Shown: positions 11,346 to 23,779 of the stretch, piece by piece
Numbering within the stretch: position 1 is the stretch's first letter
Layout: each line of letters opens with the position of its first letter
Source of the DNA: Aplectana chamaeleonis
Lineage: Eukaryota > Nematoda > Chromadorea > Rhabditida > Cosmocercidae
DNA length: 64,000 nt
Direction: 5' to 3'
Assembly (NCBI GenBank): GCA_029168955.1
Contig: JAPDOI010001750.1
Location: 1-64,000, forward strand
Position numbers and translations under genes: made by a program
The notes under the pieces: generated by a model
What the model was told of the DNA's origin: nothing
Seen by the model: the letters and a program-made list of their open reading frames with translations, nothing else
The model's database searches: none

Positions 11346-14300
11346 TGTCCTTATCAGAAACTCTGTTGGAAATCCAACCGGACGTCACCTCGAGCGGAAC
11401 CCTCAGTCGCCCGGACAGCAAACCTCGGTCGCCCGGAGTAGATGTGCACGATTTTGCGCTCGGAGCGGAGAGACAGCGACGCTCGGGTTGCTTTCCGGGT
11501 CCGCTCCAAGCGGCCAGTCGTCTGAGTAGCTTTAGCGAATCTTCCAGCGCAAATCAGCCATCAACGACTGATCACTGCGGTCGAAGGTTGAGCGTCGACA
11601 GAGAGTTGTGGTTAGGAACTGCTCTTTCGAGGATGCTCCCGGTCGTGCTCCTCGGTTTCCCGATGTCTTATTGTGCTCGAACAGATCTTGCACTGAGTCG
11701 CGACGGAATTTAACAGTTTGCAGTTTTAGTCGGGATCGCCGAGCGACTGGGGTATTTCATAGGCGACCTGTCTGATTTTGTTAGTTCGCTTCGACGTCGC
11801 TTCCATGATGGAAGTTACTCGTGTAGTAGAAGCTACTAGGCTGTATTCCTTCGTCAAGTCGTAGGGTATTCGGCGCCAAATTGCAGTCTCCACACTCAAT
11901 CTCGCGGCGTTTCCCGCAAATCTCCACCATGTTTCACGCAGAATTGCGTTCCCACGAGCGATCCCAAGTCGCTCGACTATTTGAACTCGCTGGGCGGAGC
12001 GATATCCATTCGCATCGTCTAGCGATTTTAGGTCGCGGCAGTATTGTTGGACGCTTCGACAGTATGAATGAGCCTTAAAGGCATCGTTCGCGATGAAATT
12101 CGTTTTTGAGTTCTCAATGTATAATGAAAGCTCTAATATCCTACACCACAGCCACGTTGAGAGAACCGCGGAAAAGTTACTGGAAACTGCTTTCCGGACC
12201 CCTTTCTCTTCGTTTTCAGACCCAATCCAACCAATCGACGCATGAGAAAGGAACAGTCGATCGCTACTAATCGCTGGGTTGACCCATGATCTCCCGATCA
12301 AATCCCGTTCGTCTTCCTTTTGGCTGATTTTTGGGGGAGAAAAGATTGACCGATATGTGCAGAAAAGACTGTCATGACATAATCATATGATATATTTCAC
12401 CAACTTTCACTCATTTGTACTATATCACTTGCTGATCAATTACTTTCTCTTCTCATTTGGTGGGCGGACGTAACAGATGATCGACCCAAAGGCCAACCCC
12501 CGAACCCAGAAAGACGTTTTCAACTGGAAATAACTCCATTCCGGTTCAATTTTAAGACTTCAAACTTCGTGAGTGGCCTTATTAAGGTCCACTTGAACGA
12601 TATAACACAAAAACACGATTTTGGTTTTCAGCGCGCACGCTGCCTTTAAGCAGTCCAACTTGCGTTAGGTGGCGTTCATAGTTCTGTTCGTTTGGCGTTT
12701 TGAACAGTTCAGTTCTGTTCGTTCACGTAGTCTCTTGTAATGCAACGCGACGGACGTTGCTCAAAGACATATTCATTGCTGCTTTTCTTCAGTGTTTTTT
12801 CCTTAACACAATCAAATATAACAACGAGGTGCGTGTCTTTTATTCAGCCGAGAGGCGCATGAGTTACACAAAACTCTTAAAATCCTGTGTGATTCGTCTT
12901 GACGATTTAAATTTCGCCTCGGCGCCGCTTGGCTGCAAAGACTTACAGCGCGGCAACGTGCCCTTAAGGCGTCGTTTATTCTTCTACCACCGAGCGGCGC
13001 GACGAAGTGCAATCCTACAATATCGATCGTGTCGCGCTTTGTGATCAATATTACAGAAGTGCACTGTGCCGCGCCGCTCGGCGGCGGCAGTATAAACGAC
13101 CATTAAGCAATCCAGCTCTCGTGACCTGTAAAGTTCTGGGCAGTAGTGGATTTATTTGGGGAAAAACTTTCTTAACGACCTGATTCTTCTGTAACATTCT
13201 CCATGTTTACCTTTTTCGAAAACAGATTCCGCTGTGGAAAATATGGGAATTATTAGGAAGTTGGAACGACTCACGATTCTCTCTTAGACGCTCTCGTGAG
13301 TTTCTCGGTGGTCAATTCTTCTTGGGTTCGTCGTCGGGTAGCTTCCTGTCTCAATTCACCACGCGAGTTGCGCGCGCCCCCCAACCGCAGGTGACGAAGC
13401 CTGCTGTCGTTCTGGCTTTCATTAAAAAATTATAGAGATGAGTGAGATAGTTGTGTGGAACCAGGGTGAGGAACTTATGCGAATATAACCCCAGCTAACC
13501 CAAAGAAAAAGAAAAAGGTCATTCATATTTAGGCAAAATGTGTTTTTGATGAGATCGGTTAAAGGGTTTTCCTGAAACATGTACATACTTTGTCGTTTTT
13601 CGACGACACCTCATCCATTATGTGTTTTTTCTGCGGTATAGCTCTTGCCGATCAAATCGTAATAACATTTTTCCAATGTTCAATGCTTCGGTCATTTCGC
13701 CGTCTTTAGATGCTGCAGTCCACCGCTACACCTGCGTCTTGAACGTACCTGCTTCGTACTGCTGAGCCGCTTTGGGTAAAGTATGGACTATACGCAATTT
13801 GATGGCGTAGACGTTCTTCATAAGACGGCCATAAAATCTGCAGAATTTCTTGCTTGTACGGAGCTATCATACATACGTCTTTCACCCAGCGCAGCTCGTC
13901 CAAACGTCGAAATCACTGTGTCGCGAACCGAGTCAGAGTAATTTGCTTCGTCCGTGCAATGTCATTTCCACTGACTACTAGCTTCTCCAATCTAAGCCGT
14001 TCAAGAATCGTGGATAACCCTGGCTCAGTGTCTCACAACTATGGAGCTGCGTTCCGCAATCGGACGCAAAAACTTTGAATCGATAGCCATCCTCATTTCG
14101 TTTTCCCGCTTGCGAATTTTCCCGCCGAGCAGCGTCGCGGCTTTGTCCATCCAGTGATTGACGGTACCTGCCATCTGATTTCCTCGATCACATATTAGGA
14201 GTTTCTAGTTAGATCGCTTGATGAAACGGACTCGCTACACCACAAAACTTGCGTGGCAGATGCACAAACAGGAAACATGAATGGTAACAACTGAACTCAG

Positions 14301-15479
14301 GGTCAAATCTAACGGTTATTTGGAAAATTGGGTATTCGAATATTCGATACATTCGGGAATTGATTTTTTTGTTTTTTCAAACATTCAACTGATTCGGGTA
14401 TCCAAACTTGCGATAAATTTTCCAGGTGTTCGTTCAAATCGGATAGAAGGCAGGTTTCAAAATAATTCTTTCCTACAAATTAAATGAGAGGATTTTTTGT
14501 CCACCCTTTCCAAAGTTTCAAAAACGCGTTACGTATAAAGTTCATTCCTCTGTAAACTTCAAAACGCCTCAGTCGAATTTATTCATTCATTCGGTATTTT
14601 CAAAAGCGCTATAATCGAAAAAGTCATTGAACCGAAGTTTTTCGCAAGTGGTTTCCCGAGTTATTTATTCATTCGAAAACTAGTGTCGAATGAACATTTT
14701 AATTGATTTTAGCATCAATGCCATGTACAATGAGGAATGAGGAGAGTTTTTCGAATATGATCTGGTGTGAGACCTTTGGAAACTTTCTAGTGAATCAATG
14801 ATGTCTAAGACATGTGCCGTATTCGATTCAAATGCACGTGTCAGACTTTGTACAAATATTCAATCGATCGCTCCGTTGAGAATTTGGAATTATTTTCAAA
14901 TAATACACTCGTGGTATTAACGTGCGAAAAGACTTCTCCGTCATATCATGAAAGGCTGAAAATGACTACACATTCTGCTAAAAGCCTCAAAACACCTCAC
15001 ACAGGAAATATCAGTGGCACCTCATATTTATTATAAACACATTTGAGCAGTTGCATATACACCAGAAGCACAATTATTTTGCAGAGCAGAGACCGTCTGC
15101 ACCGCAATTATTCGCTCCAGTTGTACAATCACCGCATACGGCGCCAATAGGGTAAATTACGAGGCCAACTGTGTTCACGCTGAAAATATTGAATTTAGTG
15201 CATATACCATAATTTGTAGTTTATAGATCATGGTGTCAACCAAAGCCTCACATGTTTTCGTACAAGCACGAAGTGTAGTAGAAAGCTCCACCGCACAGAA
15301 TAGTTGCGCACCCAAAGCGTCGATTGGTTCCCCAGATCATCTAAAAAAAGTTTATAATGGAAACTGCGCTGCCTTCGTTAATTTGTCTCTCTTTCCTGTT
15401 CGGTTGGTTGAGCAGGCTAGTCGCGGGTCAGACCAATCCATGTTTCTTTTCAAACACGCATGTGAATTTGAATAATAGA
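11346..15479. other. No gene recognised; one long anonymous open frame
   Basis: A 191-codon minus frame is open at 11726-12301. It shows no domain, signal peptide or transmembrane pattern I recognise, and a frame of that length is not far beyond chance over this window. GC-rich, partly self-complementary sequence lies at 12630-13110. At 14070-14150 there is a copy of a short dispersed repeat also seen at 28905-28985 and 40372-40445 (shared CGATCAATAGCC or TCGATAGCCAT, then AGCAGCGTCGCGG). The rest is AT-rich DNA without visible features. Confidence 0.4.
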
Positions 15480-15725
15480 CTCCTTTCTGGACTATCCTAA
15501 ACGGGGCGACGCACTAAAGTAAAAATCAGAAATGAAATGAACCACCTTATAGAAATGAATGGAAAACCTGATAAGAGATGCTTGATGCTGTTACATATGA
15601 ATCATTGTTGTTGATGAATTTTTATAGAAATACTCCGATTGGTAGCGTTATAGATCGGTGGTTCATTTCATTTCTGACTTTTACTTGAGTGCCCCCCCCC
15701 GTTTAGAATTGTCCCCTCCTTTCAG
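15480..15725. mobile_element. Inverted-repeat element with a poly-C tract
   Basis: The arms pair over about 75 bp: AGAAATGAAATGAACCACC at 15529-15547 and its complement at 15657-15675. They continue outward through a TCTAAACGGGG-type match. The right arm contains a run of nine or more C. The region at 51480-51660 has a similar layout with poly-G and poly-C runs and may be a distant relative. Confidence 0.65.
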
Positions 15726-18116
15726 CAGAGGTATACCAAGTTGCAAGTTCTCGGTCAATGCTGGTCGTAAAAATACGGTGATCGGTAAGCGGTCAATATG
15801 TATCGAACATGCGGAATGAAATCATGAATATAGTTAGTATCTTATCTTATGCGCATATTAGTCGGGTCGGCTACACCGGGTGTTTCTCATCCCGTCTCAT
15901 GCATGTCTTTAATGCTCATAGACCTGATTGACTATAGCTGATTGGCCAACTATGTACGACCGTGGCCTGACGCCCGTTCATCCATCTATGAACAATTGCG
16001 CATGGGTGCATCGTTTCATCGGTACAAGCCTACAGTCAAGTAACAAGGAAAGAGCGGAAAGCGGTACGGATCACCTCTAGGAAAAATTCGCTCCACGTCC
16101 ACTTCTGCGTAAATCGGCAAGCGACCTCTGATATAGAGTATATTCACTCTTGGCAAAGAGTTTCGAAAACTATCTGGTAACGTCGCTCTTTTACGTGTAG
16201 CAGCGGACATGAGACTTATTCACATGCCAGGAGAAGGTCTTGAATAAAGCAGCGCCGTGCAGGACGAGAAGGGAAAAGCTGGAAAGTTGCGGAACGGGCC
16301 AGGCTGTTAAAAATCGGAGTATCAACTTTAATCACCCGTATTTGATCAAACTTTGTTACGTTTGACCGCGCAAAGCTGCACGTCTGAATGCAGTTTCAAA
16401 TTCATCGAATCTGAAGAGGATAAGTCACGGGCGAAACTCCTTAATCCGGTACTGGTCACAACTCCACTCGATACTCAATCGAAACAATAGGCCATCGACT
16501 CTAGGAGGGAGCAATGCTGACTCTCAGAACGGCGATGGAAGGGGTCATCTAATTTTACTATGACACTTCGACAGCCCTATCAAAATGCCTCCATATCGGT
16601 AGGACTTTACTTATCCACCTCTTCTTCATCGCAGAATCCAACAGGCTATCACGTCAGTTAGGAAAGGTTTCCAACCATAGGTCTGCGGCTAGCTCTGTAT
16701 TGGGATTTCGTATAAGATCAATTGTGTGGTGAACCCACTTTAGTGGCATGGTGTATTGGGTAGCCCTGCAGCTCTTGTGCGTAGATCATGTTTGAGGGTA
16801 TACCGAACTGGCTGAGTTCGTTGCTCCATGTTGCCATGGCCTAAATAAAAGCATATGTGGATACACTCAGAGCCAATACAAGCCAAAATTTTGGGTCACA
16901 AAACACTTGCATTTTGAGCTGCTTCTATGAAACTCAATCCGTTTGCGGGAATAACATGTATATTCTCCTTGTAGCCAGGAATACTAGGAAGTGCGATATT
17001 CTGTTGGTCGCAGGTGCTCACGTGTTGCCAGGCGAGTGCCTCAGCTGTACAATCGTACTCCTTAAAGACTTTTAGCTGAAAGCATATACCGAACAGGTGT
17101 TTAACTGTGAAAATGACGTACGGGCAGATACATCAGAGATGATGGTGGAGCATTTTCATTTGGGTAGTAACCATTCCTTTCAAGGCCTCTAGCCACTCTT
17201 GATCTAAAATTAGTGTAGATTAAATGCAAATCTTTGAAGACACTTTTTGCGGTGAAATTATTTCTCAAGATTTCAATGAAGCACGATTGTGGCAGCAATC
17301 AGAAGCGGAAAAGCGTGGGAAAACGGACACAAGCGCTGTCTTAGAGGGGAAAAACGGCTTCGAAGGTTATTCCAGTGGTCAGGGTCGGCCTCCTTGGGTC
17401 CAGTTCTTACCACTAGCAACGACACGGCTGCATCAGGACCACGCTTTGTCCTGCGACCATCAGCACTGGTCGTTGATTCGAAGAGACAGTCAGTTTGTGA
17501 AATGATTGTCGAAAACGTTCGAAAATCTTAGCGAGGCAAATCGCTTATGAATCCATTATCTTTTCCAATAGGGAACCAGTGCTGATTATCTAAGGTCAAA
17601 GCGCTCCGTGACTGTGTTAAGGACAGCAAAATCTTCAAAACAGTTTTCTACCGCTAAAAATGATTATCAATGTTTTTTCAACGCTGTTTCGCTTCTGAGG
17701 GCTGCCGCAATCGTGTTTCCCTGAAAACGCAGGAGCGAAATTTATCATGGGGTGACTTCAAATAGACTGTGAAGGCGATGCACCTGAAACCGACGTGAGC
17801 TGAGTAGACAAACTCCCTGTAGTTTGGCGGCATAGGCTGTCCTTCGTGACAAATAAATGGTTGCCCTTAAAATCACGAAAAAAATCTGTCGCTGGACCAC
17901 ATATGGTTTCCGTTTTCATTTTAGTCTGACGCACGGACCAGGCAGCTTGCCGTGCGGGGTTGGCGGCCTCACTGAAGAATGAGGGTTCGATTCGCACGGG
18001 GTGATCTACCTTCGCAGCCCCGTCCATTCATCAGACTGAAATGATTGCGAAAACTCTACATGTAAATGTTTAAGACTCAATTGGGATAGCTATTTTACAA
18101 CCTATGAAACCGAATA
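15726..18116. other. No gene recognised; contains a foldback-element copy
   Basis: A degenerate foldback element lies at 17240-17755 and has its own entry. At 17960-18005 the words GGTTCGATTCGCACGG resemble a pol III B box, but no tRNA fold was found. No exon with convincing splice sites was identified, although exons downstream of the mucin-like exon at 18133 would be expected on the minus strand here. Confidence 0.4.
17240..17755. repeat. Degenerate foldback element related to 40641-41210
   Basis: The stretch at 17289-17480 matches 40691-40870 (shared GGCCTCCTTGGGTCCAGTT, then CGACACG). The end at 17640-17755 is roughly the inverse complement of the beginning (TCTGAGGGCTGCCGCAATC against GTGGCAGCAATCAGAAG). 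It is an old, diverged copy with weak ends. Confidence 0.6.
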
Positions 18117-18132
18117 GTGGAGAAGTACTCAC

Positions 18133-18966
18133 GTGGAGGGCCTGGATTGGATGGCGGTCCTGGTGTTGGTAATCTTGTTGCCGGTCTGGTTGCATTGGTC
18201 GAGAGTCCCACCGTTGTTTGCCCCGAAGCCGTTCCAGATGTTGCGTTTGCAGAGCCTTCCGTCGCTGCTTCTGAGGTGGCTCCAGATACATCAGTTGACA
18301 CACCATCGGTTGTTTCTACGACTATTGCTTCAGATACATCAGTCGATGCTCCTGTTGTTTCTTCTGAAGTTGTTTCGGAAGCAGCAGTTGATGCGCCGCC
18401 TGTTGTTTCTTCTGATGCCGCTTCGGATACACCAGTTGATGCGCCTTCCGTTGTTTCTTCTGATACCGCTTCCGCTATATCTGTTGATGCGCTCTCGGTT
18501 GGTTGTTCTGATGCTGCTTCGGATACATCAATTGATGCCCTTGTTGTTGCTTCTGAAGTTGCTTCAGGAGCATCACTTGATGAGCTCTCCGTTGATTCGT
18601 CTGATGCTGCTTCGGATACATCAGTTGATGCGCCTACTGTTGATGCCTCTGAAGTCGCTTCGGGAGCATCACTTGGTAAACTTTCCGTTGTTTCTTCTAA
18701 TACCGTTTCCGACACATCTGTCGAAGCGTCTAATGTGGTTTCTTGTGATACTGCTTCCGTTACATCTGTTGATGCGCTTTCGGCTGTTTGTTCTGATGCC
18801 GCCTCGGATACACCAGTTGATGCACCTTCTGTTGTTTCTTCTGGAGTCGTTTCGGGAGCATTACTTAATGGGCTTTCTGTAGCAAATATATCAGTCGATA
18901 AGCCGTCCAATGTTGGTTCAAACGTCACATCAAATACATCAGTTGGGAAGCCTTCTATCGTTTGTC
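18133..18966 (-). CDS. Mucin-like Ser/Thr/Glu-rich repeat exon, copy B (open)
   Basis: This is an internal exon of an unidentified gene. The acceptor TTTACAG lies just before 18966, and the donor GTGAGT follows position 18133 after a CCC TCC AC end. Both junctions are in phase 1, so the 834-base exon is symmetric and could be skipped without a shift. It encodes about 278 residues. There is a head of about 40 residues (GQTIEGFPTDVFDVTFEPT and on), about thirteen 16-residue units of the type TTEGASTDVSEAASEE, and a Pro-rich tail ending TPGPPSNPGPP. The composition (Ser, Thr, Ala, Glu; no Cys) fits an extracellular mucin-type or linker region, but this is inference. No known domain is seen. Copy A at 66-646 has about half the units and is broken. 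Because the unit is a codon multiple, the antisense strand is also open, which should not be read as a gene. Confidence 0.6.
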
Positions 18967-19301
18967 CTGTAAAGGGCACTTTTAGATCATATCATGAAAC
19001 TATACCAGAACGCCGGCATAACGCCATATAAAAATTCCAGCCTCTGTCGGCACTGGACTTCAGTAATAAAAAGGCGATTGTCTACTCAAAAAAAATCAGG
19101 TACGAAAACCTCGCGAAAATTATGGGATCGAAAAACGTTTGAACCCCATTTCTAGGAATTTCCAACTCTCCACTATTCCTCCAGACAATTAACATAGTAT
19201 CTAATCATATGGAAGGATCCAATTTTCAATCAAGAATAGGCAATCTTCATCAACGAGCCGTAACCATCATTTGCGGATCGAGTCACATATAGTTAGAGCG
19301 G

Positions 19302-19431
19302 CTGAATCTAGAAATGAGCACAGCGCACTCCGTGGGCGTACCCTAATGGTTGTGCACAATTAGAGAAAGCCATTGGTGCACAACCATTAGTGTACACCAT
19401 CAAAGTGCGCTGTGCTCACTTCTGAATCCAA
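19302..19431. repeat. Hairpin inverted repeat
   Basis: The arms GAGCACAGCGCACT at 19316 and AGTGCGCTGTGCTC at 19404 are complementary, and pairing extends inward through CTAATGGTTGTGCAC with its complement. The loop is about 18 bases. A decayed version of the right arm remains in block A near 980-1020, so the element predates the duplication. Confidence 0.75.
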
Positions 19432-20735
19432 TTGCTTGTCAAATCACCGCTGTAATACCTAATTAATTGTAGACACTTTTGTAAAATAGGAAATCGGAAT
19501 TCCGCTCAACCCTGTTTCCAGCCTGCAATATTTTTTACTCACTCTGCGAAGCTGCATTTTGTTGCCAACGTTACTACTTCAGAATTGTAAAAAGTCATAT
19601 ATTCGTGCTACTACACCGTGTTAAACCGTTAAAGGGCCCCATTTCACACTCCTGCTAGCATTGTGTCTAAGGTTCCGGAAAAAAGTTCTGCACAATTCAT
19701 CACATCCACAGTTACGCAGCTCATCGAAGTGTCGCACATGCACTGAACACCGCTTTGACTAGCTCTCATTGACATGTGGGATTGGAACAGAAGCACATCC
19801 TGTAACTTTGGGAAATGACGGTGCCCCTTTCAAGCATGCTAAGCTTCTTTGATTAATTTATAGCTATTTTTGCAGTATGACTATTTTTGTATTCGTACCT
19901 GAGATATTGCCGAATCCAGTTACAAGGAATGAGAGGACCTGAAATTATTATAGGTATCCAACAAGAAACGAATGTGGCTTCAATTCTTCACACTTACCAG
20001 TGTAAGAGCAAACGAAGACATGACGACTTGAATGATCGGCTACATCCGTAGCCCATTTTTATATGGAGCAACTTCATACAATGGCTTCGACGCAGCACCA
20101 GAGATCGCTTCTATCACAGACGCATCGTCATCTCCAACAGAACGAAAAGGTCGTCCTACTGTGAATCATACAACGAATATATTTCTCGACGTTTTTTGTG
20201 CTACTATTGTAGAACTCACGCGTACTACGACCATCTCACGATTGACATGTTTTCGTTACGTGTCAGCGGAACCTTTGTATTCAGCGCAGACTATAGAACT
20301 CTCTAAGGGACCACATATCGTATATATTCATCAGTGCACTTAACTGCGTGGAGTATAGCTTACTTGTTTTTTTTGCTTGCCCACAGTTCATGCTGTCTGT
20401 TATTAGAATTGGCAATTTGTTATGAACACAAGAGGTTTTCATTTTCTCCTTTGTCAGCTACAGTAAGAGATTCGTCCGTGTTTTTGGGCTTTTCTGGGGT
20501 TTTGTATTTAGTCGGTGGCGTGTTTTCGCTTGTCCCTATGTCTGTTTATGGTACGGTATCTACGGCAAGCATCCCGTCGTTCTTAAAGAAGTACATCGTA
20601 ACAACATGGAGAAAGTGGCGGTAACCTACAACGCAATCTCAAAACTTCAGACGTACATGATTTTTCGGAACAAGAAATTACGAGATTCTGCCAAAGAAAT
20701 CCTCACCCGCAGGTGCCGGTCTAGCACAGCCTGAA

Positions 20736-20884
20736 TACAGTCGGCATGGCTCTTAGTGATACTTTGCATTCTCTACTGAAGGTTGGCGCAAACCCGGTGT
20801 CATATTCTATAGTACAGGTGCACCAAGTTTACGCCAAGCTTCAATGAGGAAGGCAATGCATCACTAGGACCCATTCCGACTGTA
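20736..20884. mobile_element. 149-bp hairpin element with TA target, left-arm copy
   Basis: The ends TACAGTCGGCATGG and CCATTCCGACTGTA are inverted. The interior is a near-continuous hairpin with the core GGTTGGCGCAAAC and GTTTACGCCAA. Block A has the empty site (AGCCTGCGTAGGTGACTGG near 2612-2630) with a single TA. This fits TA target duplication as in Tc1/mariner-like MITEs. A second copy is in the right arm, and a related hairpin core lies at 32220-32384. Confidence 0.8.
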
Positions 20885-20972
20885 GGTTCTTGGTCTACAT
20901 AATAATATACATCATAATGCATTTTTCTTTTCCTTCAGCGCTTGTTCAGCTTGGTCGCAGGGTCCGTTTCTC

Positions 20973-21427
20973 TTAAAGGCAGTGTTTACGATAAATCTCG
21001 ATCTCGAGGTCTCGGTGTGAAACACTAAGTTGGCAGGTGCTGTAGAGGATAGGGTCGAAGGAAGCAACGAAAACTGGCCAGAAATAAATACAAACGGCTT
21101 TGAAAGCTCTCCCGGTGCGCCTACCTATCCCGGTCCGCCCCCCAATCGGACGAGCTTGTGGCGCCGCGCACGTTTCGATGGCAAATTGCCAAGCAACTCT
21201 GCCGCAGTTAGCATTATCGATTCGCGCAGATTTCGCGATTAGCGCGCGCTTGCCGAAATCAGCAAGGCCCATGATTCTCGTCCACGCCCTGAAATTAGAA
21301 ACCGTTATTTTGACTTATTCTGGACGTTTTTCTTCCCTGTATCTTCACTATTAGTTACCTCACGACCAAACAATCCCATTTTTGGGTCGAACTCGAGTGC
21401 GATATTCATCGTGAAGACTGCCTTCAA
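20973..21427. mobile_element. TTAA-type MITE in the left palindrome arm
   Basis: It starts TTAAAGGCAGTGTTTACGAT and ends ATCGTGAAGACTGCCTTCAA, which are the terminal inverted repeats of the commonest element family in this window. It is present in both palindrome arms and absent from block A. The interior matches no other copy I could find in the window. Confidence 0.75.
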
Positions 21428-22013
21428 CGTTTCCGCCACTTTACCTTATCGTTCGCGCTGTCAGGATGGAGGCATGCAATCTCCATATCTTTGTGCAAGA
21501 CATTCAACCTTTGCTTGAGTCGTCGTTTCGGTCGCTGGCCGTCACTTCTAGCCACTAAGGGGGCTATTAGAGTCCGACCGCGGGTCGGCGCGACGTCATG
21601 TTACACATATATGAATTGACGAGCGGCGCATTACCGATTAATGCCCGCGAACAACATCTATTTGCTCCGCGATGAGATGGAACTCTAAACTAGGCTTACA
21701 GCCGTATTCGCCGTTTTTTTCTGCATCAATAGGTTCGATATTTAATGTTAATTAAGAACCCTAATTCTCATGCAGGTTTTAACCCCGAAACCGGGACGTT
21801 AATTTAAGTCCTTATCTCACATTAAATATGAAACTTTTTGATATACGGATGTTCCCTGACTCTCTTTATTCTTTCATTGCTCTATGTTCTCATGTTTGAT
21901 GCTACTTTTGATTAACTAGATTCATTTGAACGAACCTTATTTAGTCCAAATCTTACCCCCTCTCCAACTTTGTTTATTTATCTACACTGTGTACATTTAA
22001 ATTATCCTACCCA

Positions 22014-22229
22014 TTATACATTGGACCCGAATCGAAAAACGGATATCCGCATCATTTCAAAAACGATGGTCGCGGATTTCCGATTCATCCGAATGAATTC
22101 AAAATAGAGCTCTGCTATCCCGGTACTACTTGCTACCACTCGGGATCCATCTGAATGCTTTCGTATATCCACAACCATGGTTTTCAGAATGATTCGGATA
22201 TCCGTTTTTCGATTCGGGTCCAATGTATA
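22014..22229. mobile_element. 216-bp MITE with 35-bp inverted ends, present only in the left arm
   Basis: The ends TATACATTGGACCCGAATCG and its complement are perfectly inverted for about 35 bp. The 7-bp sequence CTACCCA flanks it on both sides (22007-22013 and 22230-22236). The right palindrome arm holds the uninterrupted site (ATGGGTAG near 22504), so this is a filled and empty pair within one molecule. It has no coding capacity. A 7-bp duplication is not the TA or TTAA type seen elsewhere here, so a different transposase class mobilised it. Confidence 0.9.
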
Positions 22230-23087
22230 CTACCCAAGCGCCCTCTTCCAATTCCTTCAGTCTTCTCCCCGATCTCTAATAAAACACTTCCAATTAATAT
22301 TATGAGCGCGTTTATTCCAGTGTGCGTTGTGTAGCTGCGGAAACCATGTATGTATGCATACAATTCGGGGTTTTGTTAAAAGTATTGGCGGAACTAATGT
22401 TCATTGCAACTTTGCAACACTGGAATAAACGCGCTCACAATATTAATTGGAAGTGTTTTACTAGAGATCGGGGAGAAGACTGAAGGAAATGGAAGAGGGC
22501 GCATGGGTAGGATAATTTCAGTGTACACAGTGTAGATAAATAAACAAAGTTGGAGCGGGGGTAAGATTTGGACTGGATAAGGTTCGTTCAAATGAATCTA
22601 GTTTATCAAAAGTAGCATTAAACATGAGAACTAAGAGCAATGAAAAAATGAAGAGAGTCAGGGAACATCCGTATATCAAAAAGTTTCATATTTAATGTGA
22701 GATAAGGACTTTAAATCACGTCCCGGTTCTGGGGGTGAAACCGGAACGAGAATTAGGGTTCTTAAATCACATTAAATATCGGACCTATTGATGCTAAAAT
22801 ATACGGCGAATACAGCTGTAAGCCTAGTTTAGAGTTCCATCTCATCGCGGAGCAAATAGATGTTGTTTGCGGGCATTAATCGGTAAAATCGCTCGTCAAT
22901 TCATATATGTGTAACATGACGTCGCGCCGACCCGCGGTCGGACTCTAATAGCCCCCTTAGTCGCTAGAAGTGACGGACAGCGACCGAAACGACGACTCAA
23001 GCAAGGGTTGGATGTCTTGCACAAAGGTATGGAGATTGCATGCCTCCATCCTTACAACGCGAACGATAAGGTCAAGTGGCGGCAACG

Positions 23088-23542
23088 TTGAAGGCAGTCT
23101 TCACGATGAATATCGCACTCGAGTTCGACCCAAAAATGGGATTGTTTGGTCGTGAGGTAACTAATAGTGAAGATACAGGGAAGATAAACATCCAGAATAA
23201 GTCAAAATAACGGTTTCTAATTTCAGGGCGTGGACGAGAATCATGGGCCTTGCTGATTTCGGCAAGCGCGCGCTAGTCGCGAAATCTGCGCGAATCGATA
23301 ATGCTAACTGCGGCAGAGTTGCTTGGCAATTTGCCATCGAAACGTGCGCGGCGCCACAAGCTCGTCCGATTGGGGGGCAGAACGGGATAGGTAGGCGCAC
23401 CGGGAGAACTTTCAAAGCCGTTTGTATTTATTTCTGGCCAGTTTTCGTTGCTTCCTTCGACCCTATCCTCTACAGCACCTGCCAGCTTAGTGTTTCACAC
23501 CGAGACTTCGAGAACGAGATTTATCGTGAACACTGCCTTTAA
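23088..23542. mobile_element. TTAA-type MITE, right-arm copy
   Basis: This is the inverted counterpart of 20973-21427. It has an AAGGCAGTCTTCACGAT end near 23091 and ATCGTGAACACTGCCTTTAA at the other end. The 99-codon plus frame at 23243-23542 runs into the terminal repeat, so it is not treated as a gene. Confidence 0.75.
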
Positions 23543-23630
23543 GAGAAACGGACCCTGCGACCAAGCTGAACAAACGCTAAAGGAAAAGAAAAATGCATTA
23601 TGATGTATATGATTATGTAGACCAGGAGCC

Positions 23631-23779
23631 TACAGTCGGAATGGGTCCTAGTGATGCATTGCCTTCCTCATTGAAGCTTGGCGTAAACTTGGTGCACCTG
23701 TACTATAGAATGTGACACCGGGTTTGCGCCAACCTTCAGTAGAGAATGCAAAGTATCACTAAGAGCCATGCCGACTGTA
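23631..23779. mobile_element. 149-bp hairpin element, right-arm copy
   Basis: This is the inverted counterpart of 20736-20884, with ends TACAGTCGGAATGG and CCATGCCGACTGTA and TA at both limits. Confidence 0.8.

Larger units (their letters stand above)
18117..21716. repeat. Segmental duplication, block B
   Basis: This is the second copy of the block at 50-2992. It contains the open mucin-like exon. Relative to A it carries a TA-flanked hairpin element at 20738-20882 and a TTAA-type element at 20973-21427. Its distal part, from about 20172 onward, is also the left arm of the large palindrome, so that part exists three times in the window (A, left arm, inverted right arm). Confidence 0.8.
20172..22323 (+). 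repeat. Left arm of a 4.2-kb palindrome
   Basis: This arm is the inverse complement of 22417-24351. The pair is separated by a spacer of 93 bp (22324-22416). The outer limit is near AACGAATATATTTCTCGACG and the inner limit near GCGCGTTTATTCCAGTGT. After removing the 216-bp insertion and its target duplication, the arm is about 1.93 kb, equal to the right arm. The arms differ by only a few substitutions per hundred bases by eye. No gene is convincing inside. A 99-codon frame seen in both arms ends in an element terminus and is probably not coding. Confidence 0.9.

Noticed and set aside
11726..12301. 191-codon minus-strand frame
   Set aside because: No motif, splice framework or signal. A frame of this length can occur by chance in 64 kb of two strands, so it is only noted in the interval description.
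17930..18010. Possible tRNA or SINE with GGTTCGATTCGCACGG
   Set aside because: Only a B-box-like word was found. No acceptor stem or A box at the right distance.
20973..21272. 99-codon frame conserved in both palindrome arms as a possible gene
   Set aside because: Conservation follows from the palindrome, and the frame ends in the element's terminal repeat. Copy B only; block A has nothing similar.
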